DNA of 64,000 nucleotides from positions 163,280-227,279 of the forward strand of contig CAYTVL010000005.1 in NCBI GenBank assembly GCA_964441775.1, in the 5' to 3' direction. The notes beneath the pieces are model-generated. The model was given only the letters and a program-made list of their open reading frames with translations, searched no databases and had not been told where the DNA came from. The stretch comes from SYOC01 sp964441775. GTDB taxonomy: Bacteria > Desulfobacterota > Binatia > Bin18. Both the position numbers and the translations under genes were made by a program. Below, in pieces: positions 7,825-16,690 of this stretch. The stretch's first letter is position 1; the number at the start of each line of letters is the position of its first letter.

Positions 7825-9948
7825 ATGACACAAAATCCAATTTCTCACCGCTGGAGTTTTCCGTTCGCATTTATTCTGATCGGACTCGTTGTCGGCGGCG
7901 TGGGCGGCTTTGCTCTGTACAACCTCCACCAGACCAATCATACGACCCAGCACATGTATGCCGGGTCAGTCTCACAGTTGGATCTCATCGGCGAATTGCA
8001 ATATCAAACACAGGAAGCCCGGCGCAGCGTGCAATATGCACTGACCACAACAGACGCCAATCTGCAAATGGAGTATGTCGATCAATCCCGCGCTGCGGAC
8101 GCCTATGTGGCGGCGCTGCACGACCAACTTCAAGCGCGATCGCACACGCCGCAGTTAGATCAGCTAAGAGAGCAGTTTCATCACGACTGGGCTGCATATC
8201 TGGAAGTTCGCAACCGGGTGAGCGCCCTTATCCTCGAAGGAAATAGTACAGAAGCGATCGCCCTTGACCAACGTGAGGGAGAGCCAGCGTTCACTCACGC
8301 CCGCAATGATTTGCAGGAAATTAAAATCTCCTATAAGGCGCAAGCCGAACAACAGGTAACTCAAGTAGAAAAGATTTCCTTCCGCACCCTCGTGGAGCTG
8401 GGGATTATTTTGTGTCTGACCCAACTCTTCGCGGCCTTTGCTGTGAAGATGGTGCAGAAGGGACAAATGCTGCATGCCGTGCAGCAGTCCGAAGCCCGCT
8501 TGCACGACGTCATCGAATCTATTGACGAGGGAATGTTTGTCGTTGATCGCGCCGGCAACATTGCCTTATGGAATCAGGCAGCGGAGCGCAGCATGGAGCG
8601 CTCTCGCGACCAGGTTTTGGGTCACCCTCTCCTCCATGCCTTCCCAGAGGTCACCGTCACCGCTTTACAGAGACTCATCAACGATGCCCTTGCGAGTGGA
8701 CAAGCACGGGCCTTCGAAGCCCTCCCCCTTGCCTATGGACGAGACATTCGGGAGTTCGCAACGCGAGCTTTTCCTTTTGAAGGAGGGACTACCGTCTTTT
8801 TGCGCGATGTCACCGAGAACCGACGGGCCGAACAGGCGCTCCATCAGAGCGAGAAGCGCTTTCGCTCGCTGATTGAAAATTCCTCGGACATCATCACTAT
8901 TTTTGATGGAGACGGCGTCATTCAATACGAAAGCCCATCGATAAAACGCATACTCGGCTACGACCCAGAAGAGCCGCTTGGCCGCCGCCCGACAGACATC
9001 ATTCACCCGGACGATTTAGCGTCTGTGGAAGAAGCGTTCTCCACCCTAGAGAAAACAGAGGGGCCCCTCTCTCTGGAGTTCCGCGTCCGTCACAAAGATG
9101 GGTCCTGGCGAGTTCTTGAAGGCACGGGCAAGAATCTTCTCCGAGATACTGCTGTCGCCGGAATTGTTTTCAACTCTCGCGACGTCACCGAGCGCAAAGA
9201 AATCGAACGCCTCAAGGATGAACTGGTGTCGACCGTCAGTCATGAACTCCGCACCCCGCTCACCAGCTTGCGCGGCTTCGCTGAACTCATGCTCAAGCGC
9301 GACTACCCGTTAGAAAAACAACGGACGTTTCTCACCGTCATCCACACTGAAGCCACACGTCTGACCACGCTCATCAACGATTTTCTCGATATCCAGCGTA
9401 TGGAATCAGGGCGCCAGACTTACTCCTTTTTTCCCCTCGACTGCACGCCCCTTTTCCGCGAGGTGCTGACCATCTTCACGACCGAAGACACGAAACACAC
9501 GTTTAGTCTGAACGCGGAAGAATTCTTGCCGCTTGTGTCCGCCGACGCCGACCGTCTCCGGCAGGTGTTGACCAACCTGCTCTCCAACGCGATCAAGTAT
9601 ACCCCGCAGGGTGGGCAGGTCAGCATTGGCGCTCGACGAGACGGCGACGCAGTCTGTATCTCCATTACGGATCAAGGCATCGGCATCTCGCCGGAAGCGC
9701 TCCCACGGCTCTTTAGTAAATTTTATCGAGTCGACAATACCGCCACACGGAACATCGGAGGCACGGGCTTAGGGCTTGCGTTAGTCAAAGAGATTATCGA
9801 AGCACACAACGGAAGAATCTGGGTCGACAGTCAAGTCGGCCACGGCTCAACATTCTCTTTTACATTGCCAATCGCCGCGCTCGATCACGCTGACGACGGG
9901 GCAGCCATTGAGCAATCGCCGCAATCGTCGGACAGCACCCTCTTGTAA
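7825..9948 (+). CDS. Membrane sensor histidine kinase with two PAS domains
   Basis: A 707-residue inner-membrane kinase. Order: transmembrane helix (about 10-32), an extracytoplasmic four-helix-bundle sensing region like MCP sensors (about 35-185), second helix (about 190-208), two PAS domains (about 225-335 and 345-460), HisKA with phospho-acceptor His473 in SHELRTPL, and HATPase with N-box NLLSNAIKY, DQGIGIS and GGTGLGLA. No receiver domain is attached. An alternative GTG start at 7759 overlaps the preceding stop as GTGA; I prefer the ATG at 7825 because the protein before it does not look like coding sequence. The PstS-like protein encoded just upstream is a natural candidate for its periplasmic ligand partner. 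Confidence 0.88.
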   Translation: MTQNPISHRWSFPFAFILIGLVVGGVGGFALYNLHQTNHTTQHMYAGSVSQLDLIGELQYQTQEARRSVQYALTTTDANLQMEYVDQSRAADAYVAALHDQLQARSHTPQLDQLREQFHHDWAAYLEVRNRVSALILEGNSTEAIALDQREGEPAFTHARNDLQEIKISYKAQAEQQVTQVEKISFRTLVELGIILCLTQLFAAFAVKMVQKGQMLHAVQQSEARLHDVIESIDEGMFVVDRAGNIALWNQAAERSMERSRDQVLGHPLLHAFPEVTVTALQRLINDALASGQARAFEALPLAYGRDIREFATRAFPFEGGTTVFLRDVTENRRAEQALHQSEKRFRSLIENSSDIITIFDGDGVIQYESPSIKRILGYDPEEPLGRRPTDIIHPDDLASVEEAFSTLEKTEGPLSLEFRVRHKDGSWRVLEGTGKNLLRDTAVAGIVFNSRDVTERKEIERLKDELVSTVSHELRTPLTSLRGFAELMLKRDYPLEKQRTFLTVIHTEATRLTTLINDFLDIQRMESGRQTYSFFPLDCTPLFREVLTIFTTEDTKHTFSLNAEEFLPLVSADADRLRQVLTNLLSNAIKYTPQGGQVSIGARRDGDAVCISITDQGIGISPEALPRLFSKFYRVDNTATRNIGGTGLGLALVKEIIEAHNGRIWVDSQVGHGSTFSFTLPIAALDHADDGAAIEQSPQSSDSTLL

Positions 9949-10099
9949 ATGATTCCCGTAATCAACCGATAGCGTGAATAAAAAAAAGAAACGTACGATG
10001 GCAAGCGTCGATAGAGACAGGGAACCATGTAAAATGAGGTAACAATGTGAAGTGTCTGGCCATGCCAAGTAAAGGATTCCGCATCGTGAGGTCTGCGTG

Positions 10100-10681
10100 A
10101 TGCAAGTGAAAAACGGTCTGCTTCTCCTTGGAAGTATAGTGTGGTTACTCGGGATGAGCGCAGGGACGAAAATCATGCTTGACTACGATTACACTCCGGG
10201 AGCAACCGTCTCCCTTCCTCGCCAGTGGCCTGCTGACGCTCAGATTCAGCCCCTTCCAGGTGAGGCGACGCTCGTGATGGCCGCCCATCCCCACTGCTCC
10301 TGTACGCGAGCAAGTCTTGAAGAGCTTTCCGTACTGATGACACACGCACAAGGGCGGCTGAGCGCGTATGTGCTCTTCTTAAAACCCTCAGAATTTTCTG
10401 AAGGTTGGGAAAGGACCGATCTTTGGGAACACGCCGTCGCCATCCCTGGGGTGCGAGTTATTGCCGATGATGAGGGAAAAGAAGCTCGTCACTTCCACGC
10501 CACAGTTTCGGGCCAGACCTTGCTCTACGATGCACACGGAGAGTTAGTGTTTAGCGGAGGCATCACCGAATCCCGTGGCCACAGTGGAGACAATGCTGGT
10601 CGTGACGCTATCCTTTCGTTCTTGACAAATGAAACAGCAGAACGAAAGGGCGCTTTTGCTTTTGGCTGCTCTCTTTTTTAA
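10100..10681 (+). CDS. Membrane-anchored thioredoxin-fold protein, RedB-like
   Basis: A 193-residue protein with one N-terminal signal anchor (GLLLLGSIVWLLGMSAG). Its periplasmic domain starts with a cysteine pair HPHCSCTRASLEEL (about residues 72-85), the layout of a thioredoxin-fold active site. The second half has TLLYDAHGELVFSGGITESRGHSGDNAG, like the last strands of thioredoxin-like folds. The chain ends in FGCSLF. It resembles proteins annotated RedB in myxobacteria and others; their function is not settled. A redox or disulfide sensing role is inference. The gene lies 42 bases upstream of the hybrid kinase and is probably co-transcribed with it. Confidence 0.65.
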   Translation: MQVKNGLLLLGSIVWLLGMSAGTKIMLDYDYTPGATVSLPRQWPADAQIQPLPGEATLVMAAHPHCSCTRASLEELSVLMTHAQGRLSAYVLFLKPSEFSEGWERTDLWEHAVAIPGVRVIADDEGKEARHFHATVSGQTLLYDAHGELVFSGGITESRGHSGDNAGRDAILSFLTNETAERKGAFAFGCSLF

Positions 10682-10723
10682 CGCCCACACATACATCGCA
10701 AAGGCATTGGTAGGAAAAAGACC

Positions 10724-13390
10724 ATGACAAGTTTCACTGCCTTAGATGAAACGACTGAGCAACGAAGTCTCGTCCTTTTCCAGGAGCATCAGCAAAAGAT
10801 TTTCAAGCGGACGGATCGGTTATTTGCCTGCCTGTTGCTGTTTCAGTGGTGCGCCGGCATTGCTGCCGCGTATTGGCTTTCTCCGCTGACGTGGACTGGC
10901 GTCTACAGTCAAACCCATTTACACGTCAAGGCCGCGTGGATACTCGGTGGCGGGATCATCAGCTTTCCTGTTCTGTTAGCGTTCTTTCAGCCTGGAGCGC
11001 TATTAACCCGTCACAGCATTGCTATAGCCCAAATGCTCATGGGCGCTCTCCTCATTCACTTGACCGGCGGACGCATCGAGACGCATTTTCATGTCTTTGG
11101 TTCTCTTGCTTTTCTGGCTTTCTACCGAGATTGGCGGGTGCTAATCTCAGCCACGGTGGTGGTGGCTGCGGATCATTGTGTACGGGGCCTCTACTGGCCC
11201 CAGTCGGTCTTTGGCGTGTTGACGGCAAGCCCCTGGCGTTGGCTTGAGCATGCTGGGTGGGTGATTTTCGAGGATGTCTTTCTCCTCGCTTCCTGTATTC
11301 AAGGAGTGGAGGAAATGCAGGAGATCGCTGAGCGACAAGCCCAGCTTGAGGCGAGCAATGATCATGTCCGTTCTCTTAGCGCTTCATCGCCGATCGGGGT
11401 TTTTCAAATCAACTCGGCAGGGAGCTGTAGCTACACGAATGACCGGTGGTATGAAATTGTCGGATTGACGACGGCGGAGAGCAGTCAAGCAAATTTGTCC
11501 ACACTCATCCACTCCGAGGACCGCGAGGCCGTTCTTAAGGATTGGACACGGGCAGTGGCGACAAACCGTGAAGTCTCGGTTGAGTTTCGTCTCTTGAGGC
11601 GATCGGGAGGAATTCGTTGGGTCCGGGTTCGTGGCACGCCACTTCAGAGCGCTAATAAAAAGGGATTCGACGACTATGTCTGCACGATTGAAGACATTAC
11701 CGCACAAAAGCATGCTGCTGAGGAGTTACGCGAGGCAAAAGAAGCCGCTGAGCAAGCCAGTCAAAGCAAATCGGCTTTCTTGGCGACCATGAGTCATGAG
11801 ATCCGCACCCCGATGAATGGGGTGATTGGCATGACTGGACTCCTCCTTGACACCCCGCTGACCGAGGAACAACGCGACTATGCCGAGACCGTGCGGCACT
11901 CCGCCGACGCGTTGCTGACCATCATCAACGATATTCTCGACTTCTCCAAAATAGAGGCGGGCAAATTAGAATTGGAGATTATCGACTTCGATCTCCGCAC
12001 TGCGGTCGAAGAAGCGGTCGATCTGTTCAGCAGCCAAGCCCTGCATAAAGGGCTAGAACTGGCGTGCTTAATTCACGCCGACGTCCCCGCCGCCCTGCGC
12101 GGCGACCCGGGTCGGGTCCGCCAGATCTTGGTGAATTTGATTGGGAACGCCATCAAGTTCACGGCGCAGGGAGAAGTGGTGGTCGAAGTACGAACAAGTA
12201 AGCCCGACTTCCTGTGCGGGAAAAATCTCACACCAGCGGCCTCTACCGAGCTGTCTACTCCTCTCACCTCGATACGGCTGTACTTTTCCGTGACCGACAA
12301 TGGGATTGGTATCCCGGTCGACCGACGGGACCGGCTTTTTCAATCGTTCTCGCAAGTGGACGCGTCCACTACGCGCAAATATGGCGGCACAGGCCTGGGG
12401 TTAGTCATTTGTAAAAAACTCGCGGAGGTCATGCAGGGCGAAATTGGAGTAGAAAGCGAACCCGGCAAGGGCAGCACTTTCTGGTTTACTGTTCAACTTG
12501 AGCAACAGCCTCCAAAGACTGCCTCCGTGGAAGCGCTTGCTGATCTCCGAGGGATGCACGCGTTAATTGTGGATGACAACGCCACCAATCGGCGCATTTT
12601 TCGCCGCCAATTAGCCTCCTGGGGCGTTACCTCGGAGGAAGCTGCGGATAGCCCGCAAGCGCTCACCCTCTTACGAGAGGCGGTTGCTCAGGGACGTCGC
12701 TACGATTTCGCCTTCCTTGATTTCATGATGCCGTCCATGAACGGGATAGAATTAGGCCGCATGATCAAGGCCGACCCCTCCTTAGCTCACACGAAGTTGC
12801 TGCTTCTTACCTCTGCTGGACAACGGGGAGATGGACAGCTTGCACGCGAGGCAGGGCTTGATGGATACCTCACCAAACCCGTGCGGCAAACGCATTTGTG
12901 GGGATGTCTCACCAAAATCATGGGCGGTGTCTCTTCTGGAGAGTCCACGCCAACATCGCTCGTCACTCGCCACACGGTAGAGGAAAAAAAGACGCACAGT
13001 CGTTTACCCATCTTGATTGCGGAGGATAATCCGGTCAACCAAAAATTGGCGGTGCGGTTATTAGAAAAATTGGGCTATCGCGCAGATGTCGCGGGCAACG
13101 GACTTGAGGCCGTTGCTGCGGTAGAATGCATTCCCTACGCTGCCATCCTTATGGACTGCCAAATGCCGGAAATGGATGGATTTGAAGCCACCAGAACTAT
13201 TCGCGGCAGAGAGGAAGACACCACTACTCATATCCCTATCATTGCCATGACCGCCAACGCCATGCAGGGGGATAAAGAACGCTGCATGGAAGCGGGCATG
13301 GATGATTATGTCTCCAAACCGATCAAGCCGGAAACCTTGAAAACCGTCCTGGCCCAGTGGCTTGCCCCTATCAAGGAGAAGGCGGCATGA
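10724..13390 (+). CDS. Membrane hybrid histidine kinase with two receiver domains
   Basis: An 888-residue hybrid kinase. The first 200 residues form about five to six membrane helices with conserved histidines (HLTGGRIETHFHVFG, then AADHCVRG). Then come PAS (about 215-335), HisKA with His358 in SHEIRTPMNGVIGM, HATPase (NLIGNAIKF near 472, then DNGIGI and GGTGLGLVICKKL), receiver 1 (phospho-acceptor Asp666 in FLDFMMPSMNG) and receiver 2 (Asp811 in LMDCQMPEMDG). No Hpt or output domain is present, so phosphate must pass to an unlinked protein. With the RedB-like gene just upstream it may form a redox or metal sensing pair. The histidines in the membrane part could bind heme or metal; that is inference. 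Confidence 0.88.
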   Translation: MTSFTALDETTEQRSLVLFQEHQQKIFKRTDRLFACLLLFQWCAGIAAAYWLSPLTWTGVYSQTHLHVKAAWILGGGIISFPVLLAFFQPGALLTRHSIAIAQMLMGALLIHLTGGRIETHFHVFGSLAFLAFYRDWRVLISATVVVAADHCVRGLYWPQSVFGVLTASPWRWLEHAGWVIFEDVFLLASCIQGVEEMQEIAERQAQLEASNDHVRSLSASSPIGVFQINSAGSCSYTNDRWYEIVGLTTAESSQANLSTLIHSEDREAVLKDWTRAVATNREVSVEFRLLRRSGGIRWVRVRGTPLQSANKKGFDDYVCTIEDITAQKHAAEELREAKEAAEQASQSKSAFLATMSHEIRTPMNGVIGMTGLLLDTPLTEEQRDYAETVRHSADALLTIINDILDFSKIEAGKLELEIIDFDLRTAVEEAVDLFSSQALHKGLELACLIHADVPAALRGDPGRVRQILVNLIGNAIKFTAQGEVVVEVRTSKPDFLCGKNLTPAASTELSTPLTSIRLYFSVTDNGIGIPVDRRDRLFQSFSQVDASTTRKYGGTGLGLVICKKLAEVMQGEIGVESEPGKGSTFWFTVQLEQQPPKTASVEALADLRGMHALIVDDNATNRRIFRRQLASWGVTSEEAADSPQALTLLREAVAQGRRYDFAFLDFMMPSMNGIELGRMIKADPSLAHTKLLLLTSAGQRGDGQLAREAGLDGYLTKPVRQTHLWGCLTKIMGGVSSGESTPTSLVTRHTVEEKKTHSRLPILIAEDNPVNQKLAVRLLEKLGYRADVAGNGLEAVAAVECIPYAAILMDCQMPEMDGFEATRTIRGREEDTTTHIPIIAMTANAMQGDKERCMEAGMDDYVSKPIKPETLKTVLAQWLAPIKEKAA

Positions 13391-13470
13391 TATTGAGCTT
13401 ACCTTCAATGGCATTCAGTGTAGGAGAAACCCTCGTTTAAGGGAAATAGCCGCTCCCTCAAGCTACAATT

Positions 13471-15510
13471 TCAATCCGCCGTCGCATACTCCGCTACTGG
13501 CAGCGCCTGGGGTTTGCGCAGCACGCGGAACCATTCGCGTAGGGATTCGGCCACGATGACGAGCACGAGCGCCATGAACAGGCCGGTAATCACAGCGTCG
13601 AGCCGGTCATTAAAAATAAGCGTCTGCGTTTCCGCGATCTTCTCCTCTGGAACCTGACCAGCCGCCAACTTTGCCGAAAGATCAGCCGCATGGGAGAGGA
13701 ACCCAATGCGGACGTGCGGGTGAAACAGCTTCTGGTATCCAGCAGTCATCGTCACCGCCAGCAGCCAGACCAGCGGCGTCAACGAAATCCAGGCGTAATG
13801 AGCTCGGCTGTTTTTCAACAAAATTGTCGTCACCACGCAAAGCGCAATCGCCGCCAGTAATTGATTAGCGATGCCAAAGAGCGGCCACAGACTGTTGATG
13901 CCGCCGAGCGGGTCAATAACTCCTTGATAAAGAAAATATCCCCACGCGCCGACCATCATGCCGCTGGTGAGAATGACGCTGGGATACCAACTGGTGCGTC
14001 CCAAAGGAGCCCACAGTTGGCCGAGCAAATCTTGGAGTAAAAAGCGACCAACTCGCGTCCCGGCGTCAAGAGTTGTCAAAATAAATAACGCTTCGAACAT
14101 GATGGCAAAGTGATACCATAACGCCATCACCGCGCGCCCGCCAAGGGAGTTGGCGAAAATATGCGCCATGCCCACCGCTAAACTTGGGGCCCCACCGGTG
14201 CGGGCAAAGAGCGTCTTTTCGCCGATGTCCTGCGCCAACGTGGCCATTTGTTCAACGGTAACGGGAAAGCCCCAGCCCGTAATCATCGCCGTCGCCGCTT
14301 CCGCCGTAGCGCCGACTACACCGGCTGGACTGTTGACGGCAAAATAGACGCCGGGCTCCAGCGCAGCGGCGGCGATCATCGCCATGATGGCGACAAACGA
14401 CTCCATCAACATACCGCCATAGCCGATCATCTGCGCGTCGGTTTCATTTGACAACAGCTTCGGCGTCGTCCCAGAGGAGATGAGCGAGTGAAAGCCGGAA
14501 ATCGCGCCGCATGCGATGGTGATAAACGCAAAAGGAAAAACACCACCGGCGAAGATTGGTCCCGTGCCGTCTACGAATCGTGTCAACGCAGGCAAGTGAA
14601 TCTCCGGCATCGTGGCCAGAATACCCACCGCTAACGCCACGACGGTGCCGATTTTGATAAAGGTGCTCAAATAATCGCGCGGGGCCAGCAGGAGCCACAC
14701 TGGCAAGACTGAAGCGGCAAAGCCGTAGGCAATCACCATGAGGGCAATCTGGGGCCCACTAAATGTGAACCATGACGCTAGCGTCGGATGCCCATCGACC
14801 CACCGCCCCCCGACCAAAGCGAAAGCTAACAGCACAAGACCAATGATCGTGGCCTCAAGCACTTTATCTGGGCGCACGAAGCGCATGTACCAGCCCATCA
14901 GCAACGCGATCGGAATCGTGGCGCCAACTGTGAAGGTCCCCCACGGGCTGCTCCGTAGGGCATTAGTCACCACCAGTCCCAAAACGGCGATGAGAATGAT
15001 GATGATCATGATAATGCTGATCATCGCTACGAACCCGCCGAGCGGACTAATTTCTTCCTTCGCCATCTGCCCTAGCGATTTACCCTCGCGCCGCACGGAG
15101 CCACAGAGCACGCAGAAATCTTGCACCGCCCCGCCAAGCACAACCCCGGCGAGAATCCACAGCGTGCCAGGTAGATAGCCAAACTGGGCCGCGAGCGTAG
15201 GACCAATCAACGGCCCAGGACCGGCAATCGCGGCAAAATGGTGACCAAATACCACCCAACGATTGGTGGGCACAAAATCGCGGCCATCATTGTAACGGAT
15301 CGCGGGCGTTTCATGGGACTCATCGAGGGCGAAGACTTTGGCCGCGAGGAAACTACTATAAAACCGATAGCTAATGGCGTACAGACAGAGTGCGGCAACG
15401 ACGAACCAGATCGCGTTAATGCTTTCTCCACGGCTGAGGGCGATCATGCTGATGGCCCAGGCCCCTCCCCCACTCAATACGAGCCACATCAGACGAGTCA
15501 GCCACTGCAT
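13471..15510 (-). CDS. cstA: CstA-family carbon starvation protein (peptide/pyruvate transporter)
   Basis: A 679-residue polytopic inner-membrane protein of the CstA family, whose characterised members import peptides or pyruvate. Family signatures are visible: FVPTNRWVVFGHHFAAIAGPGPLIGP (about 60-90), GAVQDFCVLCGSVRREGKSLG, and SGTTPKLLSNETDAQMIGYGGML in the middle. Many hydrophobic segments follow. The start at 15510 is preceded by AGGGAGGG. It is the last gene of a minus-strand run behind the leu genes and a methyltransferase, with a 25-base gap before it. The gene symbol is by family; the substrate in this organism is unknown. Confidence 0.9.
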   Translation of the reverse strand: MQWLTRLMWLVLSGGGAWAISMIALSRGESINAIWFVVAALCLYAISYRFYSSFLAAKVFALDESHETPAIRYNDGRDFVPTNRWVVFGHHFAAIAGPGPLIGPTLAAQFGYLPGTLWILAGVVLGGAVQDFCVLCGSVRREGKSLGQMAKEEISPLGGFVAMISIIMIIIILIAVLGLVVTNALRSSPWGTFTVGATIPIALLMGWYMRFVRPDKVLEATIIGLVLLAFALVGGRWVDGHPTLASWFTFSGPQIALMVIAYGFAASVLPVWLLLAPRDYLSTFIKIGTVVALAVGILATMPEIHLPALTRFVDGTGPIFAGGVFPFAFITIACGAISGFHSLISSGTTPKLLSNETDAQMIGYGGMLMESFVAIMAMIAAAALEPGVYFAVNSPAGVVGATAEAATAMITGWGFPVTVEQMATLAQDIGEKTLFARTGGAPSLAVGMAHIFANSLGGRAVMALWYHFAIMFEALFILTTLDAGTRVGRFLLQDLLGQLWAPLGRTSWYPSVILTSGMMVGAWGYFLYQGVIDPLGGINSLWPLFGIANQLLAAIALCVVTTILLKNSRAHYAWISLTPLVWLLAVTMTAGYQKLFHPHVRIGFLSHAADLSAKLAAGQVPEEKIAETQTLIFNDRLDAVITGLFMALVLVIVAESLREWFRVLRKPQALPVAEYATAD

Positions 15511-15535
15511 GGTTGCCCTCCCTTTTTCTTCCCGC

Positions 15536-16306
15536 CTATTGTTTCTTGGCGACGAGCACGGCGATCGGATAGTCAAAGAGGATACTTTGCCCTTTTCGCC
15601 GAGTGTTCATCCCCAAGCCATCCGTATCCAACGTTTCCAGAAAAATCTGACGAATGGTGTCCGCATCACCAGGATTGGGGAAAGAGCGTTGTAGGGTGTC
15701 TTCCAGGTCAGATTCTACACGGTAGAATTTTTTACGAGGCGCAGGGAATCCAGTGCGCGCAAAAAGCGCTTCCAGCTCTGTCAGCGGTAGTCCTCGTACA
15801 TGTGAAGGGTCGCGCAGTTTTTCCATGCGGTTATACGCTGCGGCTTTTTCCAAGTCCGGCGAGGCGGTCACGTCGATCACCGCCACCGTGCCGCCAGGAG
15901 CACAGACACGCTTCATCTCCTCTAACACCGCCCCGGGATCGAGAAAATGATGGAAAGCATAGCGAGACACAACGATGGAGAACGAGGCGTCAGCGTAAGG
16001 TAGAGGCTGCACGTCGCCAACCCGCCAACTCACGTTCGTCAGTCCTTTGCTTTGCTGCAGCGTGCGAGCGTGTTCAATCATCGCCGGCGTGAGATCGATA
16101 CCAGTCACGTGCCGCGCCACCTGAGCAAACGCGCAGACGACCAGTCCGGGACCGCACGCGACATCGAGTACGGTGTCTTCGGGACCAGCCCCGGTGAACT
16201 CAACCACTAGCTTCAGCGCCTCTTCATCTTTGATGCCTGGCGCGGTAGCGAACGGAACAGCTTGTTTGGTGAATTGGTCAAGAATGAGGTCTTGGTGGGT
16301 GGACAT
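15536..16306 (-). CDS. Class I SAM-dependent methyltransferase
   Basis: A 256-residue cytoplasmic methyltransferase of the UbiE/Methyltransf_11 type. Motif I is TVLDVACGPGLVV near residue 45, the acidic residue is in VTGIDLTPAMIEHAR, and motif II/III fall in VGDVQPLPYADASFSIVVSRYAFHHF and VCAPGGTVAVIDV. The substrate cannot be told from sequence. The stop lies 25 bases from cstA and the start 27 bases from the small membrane protein gene, so it may belong to the leuAB transcript. Confidence 0.85.
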   Translation of the reverse strand: MSTHQDLILDQFTKQAVPFATAPGIKDEEALKLVVEFTGAGPEDTVLDVACGPGLVVCAFAQVARHVTGIDLTPAMIEHARTLQQSKGLTNVSWRVGDVQPLPYADASFSIVVSRYAFHHFLDPGAVLEEMKRVCAPGGTVAVIDVTASPDLEKAAAYNRMEKLRDPSHVRGLPLTELEALFARTGFPAPRKKFYRVESDLEDTLQRSFPNPGDADTIRQIFLETLDTDGLGMNTRRKGQSILFDYPIAVLVAKKQ

Positions 16307-16333
16307 AAAAAGGTCCTGTCATGAAACGGGAGG

Positions 16334-16690
16334 TTACTTCATCGATCGCACGACCAACCAGGCCACGCCGTCAACCATCACAAACGTAAGAAGGACGCTA
16401 GCAACGCCAATGATCTCATAGGTGGTCATGAGCTTTCCTCCAGTTTGGAGCAGAGCATCCGCTCTCCGGTGAGCGAGAAAGAGCAGGGTCACAAAGGCTC
16501 CTTCGAGCCTCACACCGGCAGTGAACGCGATGAGCTTGGCTCGGCTATCTAGAGTTGAAACCAAGCCGATGATTCCACTGCCATTCAAAAGTATGGTAGC
16601 CCACAGAAGGCGAATCCAGTCCATGTAATAGTGGATTCGCTCTTTCGCGCCCTCAACGGAAGCCGCCCTACTTCGCGCGCGGAAGCTCAT
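16334..16690 (-). CDS. Small membrane protein coupled to leuB
   Basis: A 118-residue protein of unknown family with three hydrophobic segments: around WIRLLWATILLNGSGIIGLV, IAFTAGVRLEGAFVTLLFLA, and IIGVASVLLTFVMVDGVAWLVV near the C-terminus. I place the start at 16690 because the ATG overlaps the leuB stop codon (TAATG), an arrangement that usually gives translational coupling. No catalytic motif is visible. Its link to leucine synthesis is only by position. A longer upstream start exists in frame but would lie inside leuB. Confidence 0.6.
   Translation of the reverse strand: MSFRARSRAASVEGAKERIHYYMDWIRLLWATILLNGSGIIGLVSTLDSRAKLIAFTAGVRLEGAFVTLLFLAHRRADALLQTGGKLMTTYEIIGVASVLLTFVMVDGVAWLVVRSMK

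Noticed and set aside
13391..13470. Terminator between the hybrid kinase and cstA
   Set aside because: Only 4-5-bp stems and no T run could be found in this convergent spacer.
15238..16092. Long plus-strand open frame of 284 codons
   Set aside because: It is antisense across the start of cstA and the methyltransferase, both of which have clear family motifs and ribosome sites. Its protein is basic and low in hydrophobic residues and looks like a shadow.
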